From contig NC_072801.1 in the NCBI RefSeq assembly GCF_028583425.1, positions 11,676,001 to 11,740,000 of the forward strand: DNA of 64,000 bases, in the 5' to 3' direction. The notes beneath the pieces were generated by a model that searched no databases, was not told where the DNA came from, and was given only the letters and a program-made list of their open reading frames with translations. Positions 55,400-64,000 of the stretch are shown here, one piece after another. The stretch is from Eublepharis macularius (Eukaryota > Chordata > Lepidosauria > Squamata > Eublepharidae). The number at the start of each line of letters is the position of its first letter. The stretch's first letter is position 1. A program made the translations under genes and the position numbers.

Positions 55400-55985
55400 A
55401 CAAGAGGAAAATAAATCAATTCATATGTAATGTCCATATGTGGGTGGTACACTGGATGGCTAGACACCAACAGCTCCTATGCGAACGCCAATGGGCTTAT
55501 GCCTGCATATTTTTTCATTTCCCCGTTTCACAATTCATTGCTTCCTCAGGGTGGAACGACTCAAAATGTAAATATGCATATTTATCGGTGGCTTTCCTAA
55601 ATGGTCGGACTGCCAATGTGGTGCTAGTATTTTTATAAATCACCACATCCAAAAAGCTCACACATTGTGTATTGCCCTCCCACGCAAACTTTATGTTCTC
55701 ATCTAGGTGGTTCATCCAATTGAGCAGTGGTGTGGCTTGTGCTTCACTGGCTAGCACCAAAATCACATCATCAATAAATCTGCGATAAAAAATGATCGCT
55801 CGAAAAAATGGGTTGGACCCAGGCTCCAAAATATAATCACTCCAAGGCTAGACATGAATAAATTAGCTATTGACGGGACCGCGGAGCAGCCCACGGCCAC
55901 CCCCTTGACCTGATAGTAAAATTGGTCGCCAAACTTGAAGTAATTTCTTTCAAGAATGATCTGGAGTAGATGGACTTTGAGAAGC
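55400..55985 (-). mobile_element. Penelope-like retroelement fragment, reverse-transcriptase palm
   Basis: On the minus strand, one frame (55829-55515) reads FYRRFIDDVILVLASE, then LLNWMNHLDENIKFAWEG and VSFLDVVIYK: the Penelope YIDD-type box and the following FLDV segment. Just upstream another stretch reads NYFKFGDQFYYQVKGVAVG and PSIANLFMS, the preceding RT motif. This combination is typical of Penelope-like elements. The copy is broken and truncated. A family A hammerhead-like repeat lies immediately to the right in inverse orientation, an arrangement Penelope elements often show. Confidence 0.8.
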
Positions 55986-56093
55986 CATCAGATGCACATG
56001 CATGCATCTGATGAAGAGAGCTGTGATTCTCGAAAGCTTATGCCTCAATAAAGTTGGTTAGTCTTAAAGGTGCTACTGGTCTTTTTACTGTTT
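55986..56093 (+). repeat. Hammerhead-like repeat (family A), forward half
   Basis: atgcatctgatgaagagagc, tgtgattctcgaaagctta and aagttggttagtcttaaagg. Core CTGATGA ... GAAAGCTT with GCAT/ATGC helix I intact. Confidence 0.7.
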
Positions 56094-57149
56094 TCCAGTT
56101 GTCAGCAACTTCCCAGTGTACCATAAATCACCAGGCTTTCCACTGAAAGCAATCTTTTTCCAACCCGTGTCAACAAAAAAATTGAAAATACTGTTTTCCT
56201 CTACATGTCTCAACAGCAACAACTATGGCCAGTCTTGGCAAGAGAGCAGTTTTCCAGCTCAACACATTCATCAGGCATTAGTTATGAGCATTCTGGGCTT
56301 TTTCATTAGGCTGATGATGGGCAGTGGATTTTCTCCTGATTTACTGTACCGCGAATAATTTAAGCAATTAATCTTTGTAGGTTGCATCCGAAGCCCTTGT
56401 GGTTACTCAGGATGCCCTCTTAAATCACTTGAATGTCAGAATAGCTTGGATAGGAAAGAAAATAGGACAGACGCTTCTGCGCAGACGACCCAGGCGATAA
56501 TCGAGGCATCCGTATTTTGGAGAATGCTAATGAAGCACTGCACAGCTGGACAGACATGCCCCAAGATCTCTTTGGCTGTGTCTCAGGAGAAAGGGAGTCA
56601 TAACTTTGAGATCAAGTTGACATCCAGCGCCCTGAAGCAGTGTTGTTCAGCCCCTGGGTCAGAGCTCTCCAGTGGGTCATGAGGCCCCATCTCTACGGTT
56701 GCTTCCTACCTCCCCAATGTTACCCAAAGGCGTCTCCTTGCGAGTTGGGGGGAATTAGCAACAAAGAGAATCAGCGAGAGGAGGAGTAACTTAGGGATCT
56801 TTTAGCCTATGTATACGGGGATTGTCCCAGCTAGAGAACTCCTTCCAGTAAACAGGCGGATATTTCAAACAGAAGGGGATTTTTATTGAAAATAACAAAG
56901 GTCAATAGCATGCCACACACACACACCATGCATCCAGAGCTAACTAGAAAGCAGTAGTGAAAGTTGGATAGAGTTTGAGGGATTGGGTGATGTTTATCTA
57001 TCCAGACGTCCGGGAGAGAGAGGAGAAGTGTTTTGAGTGGCCTGCACTTCAAGGCAGAAGGGACTCGAACAGAGGTTTGAGGGTGGATGCTGGATCCAAA
57101 GCACACGGTTTGGACTGAGGGGCAGTCTATTTTATATCATGGATCCTAC
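56094..57149. other. AMZ1 intron 1 stretch
   Basis: Nothing recognised. Confidence 0.4.
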
Positions 57150-57409
57150 CAGGGCTTTTTTTCTGGGAAAAGAGGGGGTGGAACTCAGTGGGTTGCCCTA
57201 GGAGAAAATGGTCACATGGCTGGTGGCCCCGCCCCCTGATCTCCAGACAGAGGGGAGTTGAGATTGCCCTACGCGCCGCCAAGCGGCGCGTAGGGCGATC
57301 TCAACTCCCCTCTGTCTGGAGATCAGGGGGCGGGGCCACCAGCCATGTGACCATTTTCAAGAGGTTCCGGAACTCCGTTCCCCCACGTTCCCCCTGAAAA
57401 AAAGCCCTG
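57150..57409. mobile_element. hAT MITE, CAGGGCTTTTTT family (copy 6)
   Basis: Perfect duplication GATCCTAC at 57142-57149 and 57410-57417. The two arms are nearly perfect inverses over most of the element, meeting at gcgccgccaagcggcgcg. Confidence 0.94.
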
Positions 57410-57417
57410 GATCCTAC

Positions 57418-58355
57418 CCAGGAGAAAGATTGCAACTTCTACCCCCCAAACAAAGGCTTGAGTGGTTGGTCCCAGGGTGGAACAAAAGGATTGCAAAGTT
57501 GTCTCCAGGGCAAGACAAAGAGCTGGTAAACTGTCTCCAAAGAGGAACAATAAGCTGGTAAACTGTCTCTGGGGTGTAACAAAGAACTAAGAAGGTTTGG
57601 TTAAATCTTACCGGGCAGAACTAAAGTTATCAAATTATGATTGACAACCCGTGAGGTTGATGGGTGAAGTTATCAGTTCTCTGAATCGCTTAAGAATAGG
57701 AAAGAGGTTGAGGTGAGATCAATAGGGTGGGTGGCATCGAAGGGCTGGGAAGGCCCTATTGTATCAGGATCCTTAGCATGCCTCTGTGGCGTGGGAGGTG
57801 GCGAGTCGGCCTTGCCTATTCTCCTCATATTTGCACATTCCATCTCCCCGGCAGGATCTGGCTTGCCTGCTTGGGCAGCAGCTTCCACATTTTCTGCCGG
57901 CTTGGGCAGTAGTTTTAGTGCTGGAAGTACATTCAGGAAAGGGGTTCATGGCATAGCCATAACCATAAGTCTTCTAATATTACGGGGGCGGTTCTGATCA
58001 TTAACAACAAAGGCTCCCCCAGTTGCCCATGGTCAGCTGACAACCCTACTGCCACATGACCAGGGTCATGTGACTTTCTGTCATGTGCTTAGTGGGTTGT
58101 GTGTTGCCACCTGAGGGTTAAGGCTGGGTCCTGGATCTAGAAAGGTTGAAAAGTCCTGGCTACAGCACAGCAGGGCAAACTGGACGGTGTGATGCAATTT
58201 CTTGGGCCACAGACCTGTGCTAAAACAGGGAGTCAAGGAAGAACTGTCTTATATCAGTTCAAGTTTCTATGAACTGGAGTTCCAGAATAATGGATGCATC
58301 TCCCTCTGACTAAGAGGTTTTTATTTGAAGATTAGTAACAAAGCCTCCTGCTCTG
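57418..58355. other. AMZ1 intron 1 stretch
   Basis: Nothing recognised. Confidence 0.4.
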
Positions 58356-59371
58356 CGTTTGATTCCATCCAGGTGAAGGGGGACAGGCATTGCTGCCTGC
58401 TCTGATCCCAACTGGGTGAAGAGGGGGGCAGGCATTGCTGCCTGCTCCATGCTTTATTCAAGTGGGTTGAAGGGGGAATGGGCATTGCCATCTGCTCCAC
58501 TCTTGATCCAGGCTGGGTGAAGTGGGGAGCGGGCATCATCTCCTGCTTCGCACCTGATCCCGGTCAGGTGAAGGCGAGGGGTGGACATTGCCACCTGCTC
58601 CGTGCCTGATCCCAGCTGGGTGATGGCCGGGGGCAAGCATTGCCCCCTGCTCTGCTCCTGATCACAGCTGGGTGAAGGGGTGGGCATTGCCACCTTCTCT
58701 GCTCCTGATCCCAGCTGCGTGATGGCAGGGAGCGAGCATCACCACCTACTTCACGCCTGATCCCAGCTGGGTGAAGGTGGTGGGCAGGCATTGCCACCTG
58801 CTCTGCTCCTGATCTCAGTATGGTGAAGGGGGACTGGCATTGCCACATGCTCCACTTCTGATCCCAGCTGGGTGAAGGCGGGGGGTGGACATTGCCCCCT
58901 GCTCTGCTCCTGATCACAGCTGGGTGAAGGGGTGGGCATTGCCACCTTCTCTGCTCCTGATCCCAGCTGCGCGATGGCAGGGAGCGAGCATCACCACCTG
59001 CTCCACGCCTGATCCCAGCTGGGTGAAGGTGGTGGGCAGGCATTGCCACCTGCTCTGCTCCTGATCTCAGTATGGTAAGGGGGGCTGGCATTGCCACCTG
59101 CTCCACTTCTGATCCCAGCTGGGTGAAGGCAGGGGGCAGATATTGCCTCCTGCTCTGCTCCTGATCACAGCTGGGTGAAGGGGTGGGCATTGCCACCTGC
59201 TCTGCTCCTGATCCCAGCTGGGTGATGGCAGGGAGCGAGCATCACCACCTGCTCCGCACCTGATCCCAGCTGGGTGAAGGTGGTGGGCAGGCATTGCCAT
59301 CTGCTCTGCTCCTGATCTCAGTATGGTGAAGGGGGGCGGACATTGCCACCTGCTCTGCTCCTGGGATGTTT
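58356..59371. repeat. Minisatellite with higher-order structure
   Basis: About 20 units of 47-53 bp based on tgatcccagctgggtgaagg and gcattgccacctgctctgct. From 58607 the units repeat as a five-unit block of about 252 bp, three times (block starts 58607, 58859, 59110; the marker tgatctcagtatggtgaag recurs at 58810, 59062 and 59313). The first part (58356-58606) is more diverged. Confidence 0.92.
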
Positions 59372-60086
59372 AAAGCTCTGTCTGCTCTTCAAAGAACAGC
59401 AGCAGTCTGCAAAATCTTCCCCAAACACCTGCATGCACAGGCAGGCCATATTTTATTGCCCTGAGAATGTCTGTTATGGTTGCTCCCAAATGGGTCTGTC
59501 TGCAGAGGTGGCAAAGCAGAGAACTGGCGCAGGGTGCTGAGCTGGCAAAGAGAATAATTCATGGGGCTCTTGCCACTCAAGGGGACTAGCTTCACGGTAC
59601 TGATTTACAAAGGGAATAATTGATGACTAGATTGCTGGGAGCTACGTGCAGTGTGATTTAGGCGTGCCTAGCCAACAGCGGCTGTCAACAGTTAAGTTAT
59701 GGGAAGGGAACATTTGGGGACGTTGTCTGATGAGAATGTCACACGTTAGAACAGGGCTGATCAAAACAGTCATTCTGCACTTGTAATCAGGCCACCCAGC
59801 ATTGGAAAAAATATTTACTGGCGTCCAGCAGGCCTTATTTGTTTCTGGCCCCTCTGATAACAGGAGTGGGGTCAAGCTCATGCATGAAAACAGCATCACA
59901 CATAAACGCTGATATTTCAAAATGCACTAAATAAATAAGTTGACTTTCCTCAGCTGAAAGCTATGAAATTTCCAACAACAAATCGTTCAGGTGGTGCTTC
60001 ATACAGCCAATGAAACAGTTTAATGAGCGTCTTCTCGCTTGCCTCTTGCCCCCAAATGGGAGGTGATGGATTACATTAGTGAGAGT
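59372..60086. other. AMZ1 intron 1 stretch
   Basis: Nothing recognised. Confidence 0.4.
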
Positions 60087-60417
60087 CAGGGCTTTTTTTC
60101 TGGGAAAAGAGGTGGTGGAACTCAGTGGTAGAACTCAAGGCCTCACAACGATGTCACTTTGGGTCAGCTGGAACAAGGGGGGAGTTTTTTAAAGTTCAAA
60201 TTGCCCTCTGTGAAAATGGTCACATGGCCGGTGGTCCCGCCCCCTGATCTCCAGACAGAGGGGAGTTTAGATTGCCCTCTGTGCCGCTCAATGATGCGGA
60301 GGGGAATCTCAACTCCCCTCTGTCTGGAGATCAGGGGCCGGGGCCACCGGCCATGTGACCATTTTTAAGAGGTGCTGGAACTCCTTTCCACTGTGTTCCC
60401 ACTGAAAAAAAGCCCTG
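60087..60417. mobile_element. hAT MITE, CAGGGCTTTTTT family (copy 7)
   Basis: Duplications GTGAGAGT (60079-60086) and GTGAGGGT (60418-60425). Like copies 1 and 3 it has the extra stretch with gtcactttgggtcagctgga. Confidence 0.92.
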
Positions 60418-60545
60418 GTGAGGGTTATTATGAAGCAAGAAAAGGAGGCAGAATCAAATGCACCCTCGGTCTTTCACAATTTTGACTATATGCAAGAACA
60501 AGACGGGGAATTTCATTCCTTCCTTCCCAAACCCACCCTCTCTCT

Positions 60546-60645
60546 CTTAGAGCTAAGCTACAAGTGACGCCTGACACAGGTTGGACACTTGTCAGCTTCC
60601 CTCAAGTTTTGATGGGAAATGTAGGCATCCTGGTCTTGCAGCGGT
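60546..60645. repeat. Half copy of palindromic MITE family C2
   Basis: agagctaagctacaagtgac through gttttgatgggaaatgtagg, nearly identical to the left arm at 28146-28245; the right arm is absent. It ends about 75 bp before the AMZ1 exon acceptor. Confidence 0.8.
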
Positions 60646-60752
60646 ACAAGCCAGTACAAGCTTGGAGCAGACCCCCTTGGGCAAGTTTACCAAGATTAGT
60701 GTTTGCGGTGTCCTTCTAGAAGACAGCCCTGTGGAACCCGGCTCTGCAGTCC

Positions 60753-61059
60753 ATGATGTTGCAATGCAGACACGCTCAGGAGTTCAGCTTCGGGCCCCGA
60801 GCACTGAAGGATGCGCTGATCTCCACGGATCCTGTGCTGCAGGAGCTCTACGCCAAGGCCTTCACCAGCGCCGAGAAGCTCTTCCTCTCAGAAGCGTACA
60901 ACCCCCACCGGACACTCTTCTGCGGCTTGTTCATCAGAACGGCCTTCGACTGGCTCCTCAGCCATCCCGATGCACCCGAGGACTTCGAAACCTTCTACTA
61001 TTCCCTGCTGAGGAGAAAACAGCGCTTCTGTCGCAAGCACATATACCTGCAACCCATAG
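60753..61059 (+). CDS. AMZ1: AMZ1 first coding exon
   Basis: Two adjacent ATGs at 60753 and 60756; the human protein starts at the second (MLQC). The exon probably begins at 60720 after gtgtccttctag; a weaker acceptor lies at 60748. Ends phase 1. Confidence 0.93.
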
Positions 61060-62863
61060 GTAAGCAGGGCAGGGCAGGGCAGGGGGAGGATGATGGGACT
61101 GGGAACAGAGCAAACGCTTTGGACTGGGAAACTTCTTCAGCCTCTTAAATCGACCGCATTTTCTTCCCAACAACCTGCCCCAATGCCTGGTCCCTGCCCA
61201 AAACCGATTGCGCCACCAGGGATCAAAAATGCCCTTCCAACACATGCATACATGGAGAAGTATATAAGCAAATTAGGGGGTGTAGGGTCAGGACAAGGAG
61301 GGTGTGCAAAACATGTTACGGCTGTATGTAATTCTGCCCACATCAGCACACTGATGGAACTGCTGCTCCAGTAGATCCAGAGGAGTTAGCCGTTGTTAGT
61401 CTGTAGGGGGTATTGACCATCTACCCCCCATATATGAGCGACCACGCATGGTTAAGCCGCACCTCCACCTCCGTCGGATGTTATATGGTTTTTATACGGT
61501 GAGCAGGTGTTTTATTAGAAAGCTGTGTTAATTTATTGTGATTTTATCTTGTATATTTTATCTTCTGTTGTAAGGTAACCTGCCCTGAGCCCACTTGCTG
61601 GGAGGGCGGGATATAAATATAATAAATAATAATAATAATAGTTGCAAAATAGTAAAAAGTCCAGTAGCTCCTTTAAGACTAACCAACTTTATTGTAGCAT
61701 AAGCTTTCGAGAACCACAGCTCTCTTCGTCAGATGCAACTTTATTGTAGCATAAGCTTTTTAGAATCACTGCTCTCTTCGTCAGATGCATTGTCAGCTTT
61801 CAAGAACCACAGCTCTCTTGCTACTTACCCAACATATATTTCAAGACTCCAAGACACAGTGATAAGAAAAGTAATATGGGTTTATTGTTTATTAAATACA
61901 CCCATGATGACACATACCACCATTTCTGGCAGAAATGAGTAAGGACCACTTACACTGGAAGGCTTTATATACCCTTCAGCATTGATTGTTTATAGAATAT
62001 AAGATAAAAAGGTTAATACAAACAATTCTTCAAAATTACATTTCCTAGGATACACGGCACCCAACAAGTCTGATTGACGGGGCAATCAAACATCACTGTA
62101 GTGTAAACACGTTAAATGCCTGGAGCCATACTTTTGTTATGGGCAGGGCATTTTTTCTGGGAAAAGAGGTGGTGGAACTCAGTGGGTTGCCCTTGGAGAA
62201 AATGGTCACATGGCTGGTGGCCCCGCCCCCTGATCTCCAGACAGAGGGGAGTTGAGATTGCCCTCCAGGGCACTCTAAACTCCCCTCTGTCTGGAGATCA
62301 GGGGGCGGGGCCACAAGCCATGTGACCATTTTCAAGAGGTTCCGGAACTCCATTCCCCCGCTTTCCAGCTGAAAAAAAGCCCTGGTTATGGGTATAAAAC
62401 CTCGCTGGGAAACTGGTATTTCTAAGGCTACTTGATTGCAAAGCAAAAGCAAGAGAAACTGTTGACAATTGGAGAGAACTTTCTCTCCTCAATGCAGGGC
62501 CAATTGACCTGCAGCGTAATCTTCTAAAATGTGTGAGAAGAAATTTGCCGACCGAGGCAAACTTTAGCTTCAAAACGCTCACATAGGTCCTTAGGTGAGG
62601 AGTCTTTAGAAAAAAATCCCTTTTCAAAAGACGGAACAGTTTTATTAAAGCATATGCTTTTGTGGGCTAACGTCCAGTTCATCATATACACGAGGATGGA
62701 ACCTCAGTTCAGTAAAACAATCTTCAAGATGGCACGAGACTCCTTTGAGTTTTTCCCACAACAGTCTGAAAATGGAATCCGAGGCAGAATTGTTCCCATT
62801 TAAGCCCATTGAAATTAATAGGTTTCAGTGGGAGTAACTCAGCATAGGACTGCACTGTGACAT

Positions 62864-62954
<91 letters not shown>

Positions 62955-63400
62955 TATCGACTTTTGTTCTGCCCTTCCCGCACAGGCAGGCTCACGGTGG
63001 ATTACATTAAATAAAAATGTTACATGGCTATCCCCACTGGAGTTCTGATCCTTTGGAGCATTACCACTTGAAATGCGCATATGACAGACCTTCATACAAA
63101 AAACTGACACGGAGGCTTTGCACCCCTTTGCACCTTTCTCACATTTCTGCATGGGGTGGGCCTCTTTTCATATTGGGCTTCATCCTGGGAAAACTGGCCA
63201 CAGCTTATGGCCCTGGATGCTTGTGCTTTCAGATCTGAGCGAAGGCCCTGCTGGGATCTGCCTGCTGAATTCCCTCCAGAGTTGCGTTGAATCTTTCTTC
63301 TTTGGCCTCCGAGTCAAATGCCTTCCTTCTGTCCCAGTGTCATCCATCCACTGCTGTTATCGTAACCAGGAGGATTCAGACCGAGTGCAACTCCACACAG
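60753..63400 (+). CDS. AMZ1: AMZ1, archaemetzincin 1, N-terminal part (two coding exons)
   Basis: Exons 60753-61059 and 63233-63400 join in phase (G|AT) into 158 codons. They match the human AMZ1 N-terminus as I remember it: MLQCRHAQEFSFGPRALKDA (human MLQCRPAQEFSFGPRALKDA), LFLSEAYNPHRTLFC, FDWLLSHPDAPEDF, RKHIYLQPIDLSE, FFFGLRVKCLPSV and DSDRVQLHT. AMZ1 is a zinc-dependent archaemetzincin-type metalloprotease. Its HExxHxxGxxH catalytic motif is encoded by later exons right of the window, so activity cannot be judged. The first donor is ATAG|GTAAGC and the last is CACAG|GTGAGG. In human, AMZ1 follows TTYH3; here it follows BRAT1 in the same orientation. Confidence 0.93.
61374..61830 (+). mobile_element. 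Hammerhead-like repeat (family A) split by a LINE tail
   Basis: agatccagaggagttagccg and gtctgtag, then foreign sequence 61406-61640, then ttgcaaaatagtaaaaagtc and inverted units to about 61820. The family consensus runs straight from gtctgtag to ttgcaaaa. Confidence 0.7.
61406..61640 (+). repeat. CR1/L2-group LINE 3' tail, nested
   Basis: cctgccctgagcccacttgc, gggagggcgggatataaata then (AAT)n. Inserted in the family A repeat. Confidence 0.65.
62144..62384. mobile_element. hAT MITE, CAGGGCTTTTTT family (copy 8)
   Basis: Perfect duplication GTTATGGG at 62136-62143 and 62385-62392. Shortest copy, 241 bp. Confidence 0.93.
62628..62760 (-). repeat. Penelope-terminal-like repeat, decayed
   Basis: Plus strand gttttattaaagcatatgct, tttgtgggctaacgtccagt and ggcacgagactcctttgagt; on the minus strand a degenerate GATGAAC...ACAAAAGCATATGC resembles the family A core. 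Confidence 0.4.
62786..62852. repeat. Family E MITE, partial
   Basis: tttaagcccattgaaattaa and agcataggactgcactgtga. Confidence 0.5.
62860..62955. repeat. (TTTA)n microsatellite at a LINE tail
   Basis: About 23 TTTA units, followed by gcaggctcacggtggattac, which looks like an inverse LINE 3' tail. Confidence 0.95.
63233..63400 (+). CDS. AMZ1: AMZ1 second coding exon
   Basis: Acceptor GCTTGTGCTTTCAG; reads DLSEGPAGICLLNSLQSCVE, FFFGLRVKCLPSV, DSDRVQLHT. Ends phase 1; the next exon is outside the window. Confidence 0.94.
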
Positions 63401-64000
63401 GTGAGGCAGCAAAGGAGTCCTCTGGGACAATAGGGAGGGAACAGCCCAATCTGCTGTTCGCCAACAAGCTGTTTGTGAGGCCCCATTCTAAACGAACAAG
63501 TGGTCGTTGCAAGTCTCCTTCGTTGCTGTTCGTCAAGCCAGACAGTCTGGCACCTGCAGTCAATTCCCATGGCAACTCAGGCAGGGATTGTCTGAACTCT
63601 GTCTGAACTCCTGCTGTTGCCCTGGAAACCCCAATCTAAGCCCAGTTTAGCCCCCTGGTCTTCCTTCCAAGTGTGGACTGGAGTTCCAAATTTGTTACAA
63701 GAGGAAAAGACCAGGGGGGCGGGGGGCTCCCAGCTCTGACTTTCAGGGAGAGACAGCTGCTGTTAAAGAGACAGGGTGAGTGCATTGGAGCTTGAATTTT
63801 CTGTGTGTGTAGTGGGATAGGGATCTACCCCTTCAGGTTCCAGGGCTGCTGCCAGGCTCTGGGGCCAAGCTATTATTTATTATTGGTTCCTTTCCTGCTG
63901 CCTGCTCAGGTAGGGTTTCTGGGAGTGGTGCAGTAGGGATCTTGATGGCTGGACGAGAGCCTGCTGGCCCCCACGAACAACGAACAAGTTCGTGACAAGA
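63401..64000. other. AMZ1 intron, right end of window
   Basis: No exon seen. The stretch is rich in gttcg/cgaac motifs at both ends (near 63465-63530 and 63975-63992), which may mark the edge of an unrecognised repeat. Confidence 0.4.

Noticed and set aside
55986-56093. Alternative helix III (AGC/GCT with a TTAT loop) for the family A hammerhead
   Set aside because: That register leaves helix I unpaired; the 2-bp AGCU helix III gives a perfect GCAT/ATGC helix I and matches the family C design.
58564-59300. Minus-strand open frame of 210 codons with repeated MPTPSPSCDQ
   Set aside because: It is the translation of a minisatellite whose higher-order block happens to be a multiple of three.
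62857-63048. Open frame with a FIYLFIYL run
   Set aside because: Translation of the TTTA microsatellite.

Overview
The window is vertebrate nuclear DNA, almost certainly from a squamate reptile (a lizard, possibly a gecko). The evidence is three intron-rich vertebrate genes plus a squamate-type repeat set: Sauria-type tRNA SINEs, a 5S-rRNA-derived SINE, CR1, L2-like and R4-like LINEs, Penelope-like remains, and several palindromic DNA-transposon families. Gene names come from remembered human protein sequences. No search was run.

Genes. (1) IQCE, minus strand, 5' part only: six coding exons from 14500 down to 4785, 159 codons, all phases consistent; the rest lies left of the window. (2) BRAT1, plus strand, complete: 13 coding exons from 18379 to 38338 joining in phase into 834 aa, with a poly(A) signal at 38944. 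(3) AMZ1, plus strand, 5' part: coding exons 60753-61059 and 63233-63400, with a likely promoter in the CpG island at 47.9-48.9 kb; the catalytic exons lie beyond the right end. IQCE and BRAT1 are head to head, as in human. AMZ1 directly follows BRAT1, which fits one inversion of the BRAT1-IQCE-TTYH3 block relative to the human order.

Layout. 1-4.3 kb: a hAT transposon with a decayed BED-finger transposase, inside IQCE intron 6. 4.8-14.5 kb: IQCE exons, SINEs and MITEs. 14.45-14.83 kb: GC-rich IQCE promoter. 17.3-17.6 kb: possible BRAT1 leader. 18.4-39 kb: BRAT1, with large intronic insertions (MITEs, R4-like and CR1 LINEs, an inverted-repeat element, hammerhead-bearing repeats). 39.3-47.9 kb: intergenic repeats. 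47.9-64 kb: AMZ1 promoter, a long first intron containing a higher-order minisatellite, and two coding exons.

Most interesting signal. Two dispersed repeat families carry what reads as a hammerhead-ribozyme core (CUGANGA, helix II, GAAA, a 2-bp palindromic helix III, a cleavage triplet and a matching helix I). Most full copies are bounded by 10-14 bp target-site duplications, so they look like small retrotransposed units akin to Penelope-type terminal repeats or retrozymes. One copy in BRAT1 intron 10 holds six hammerhead-like units at an exact 52-bp period. A Penelope-type reverse-transcriptase fragment lies next to another copy at 55.4-56.1 kb. Separately, eight copies of a CAGGGCTTTTTT palindromic hAT MITE carry 8-bp duplications; one is inserted 14 bp after the BRAT1 poly(A) hexamer.
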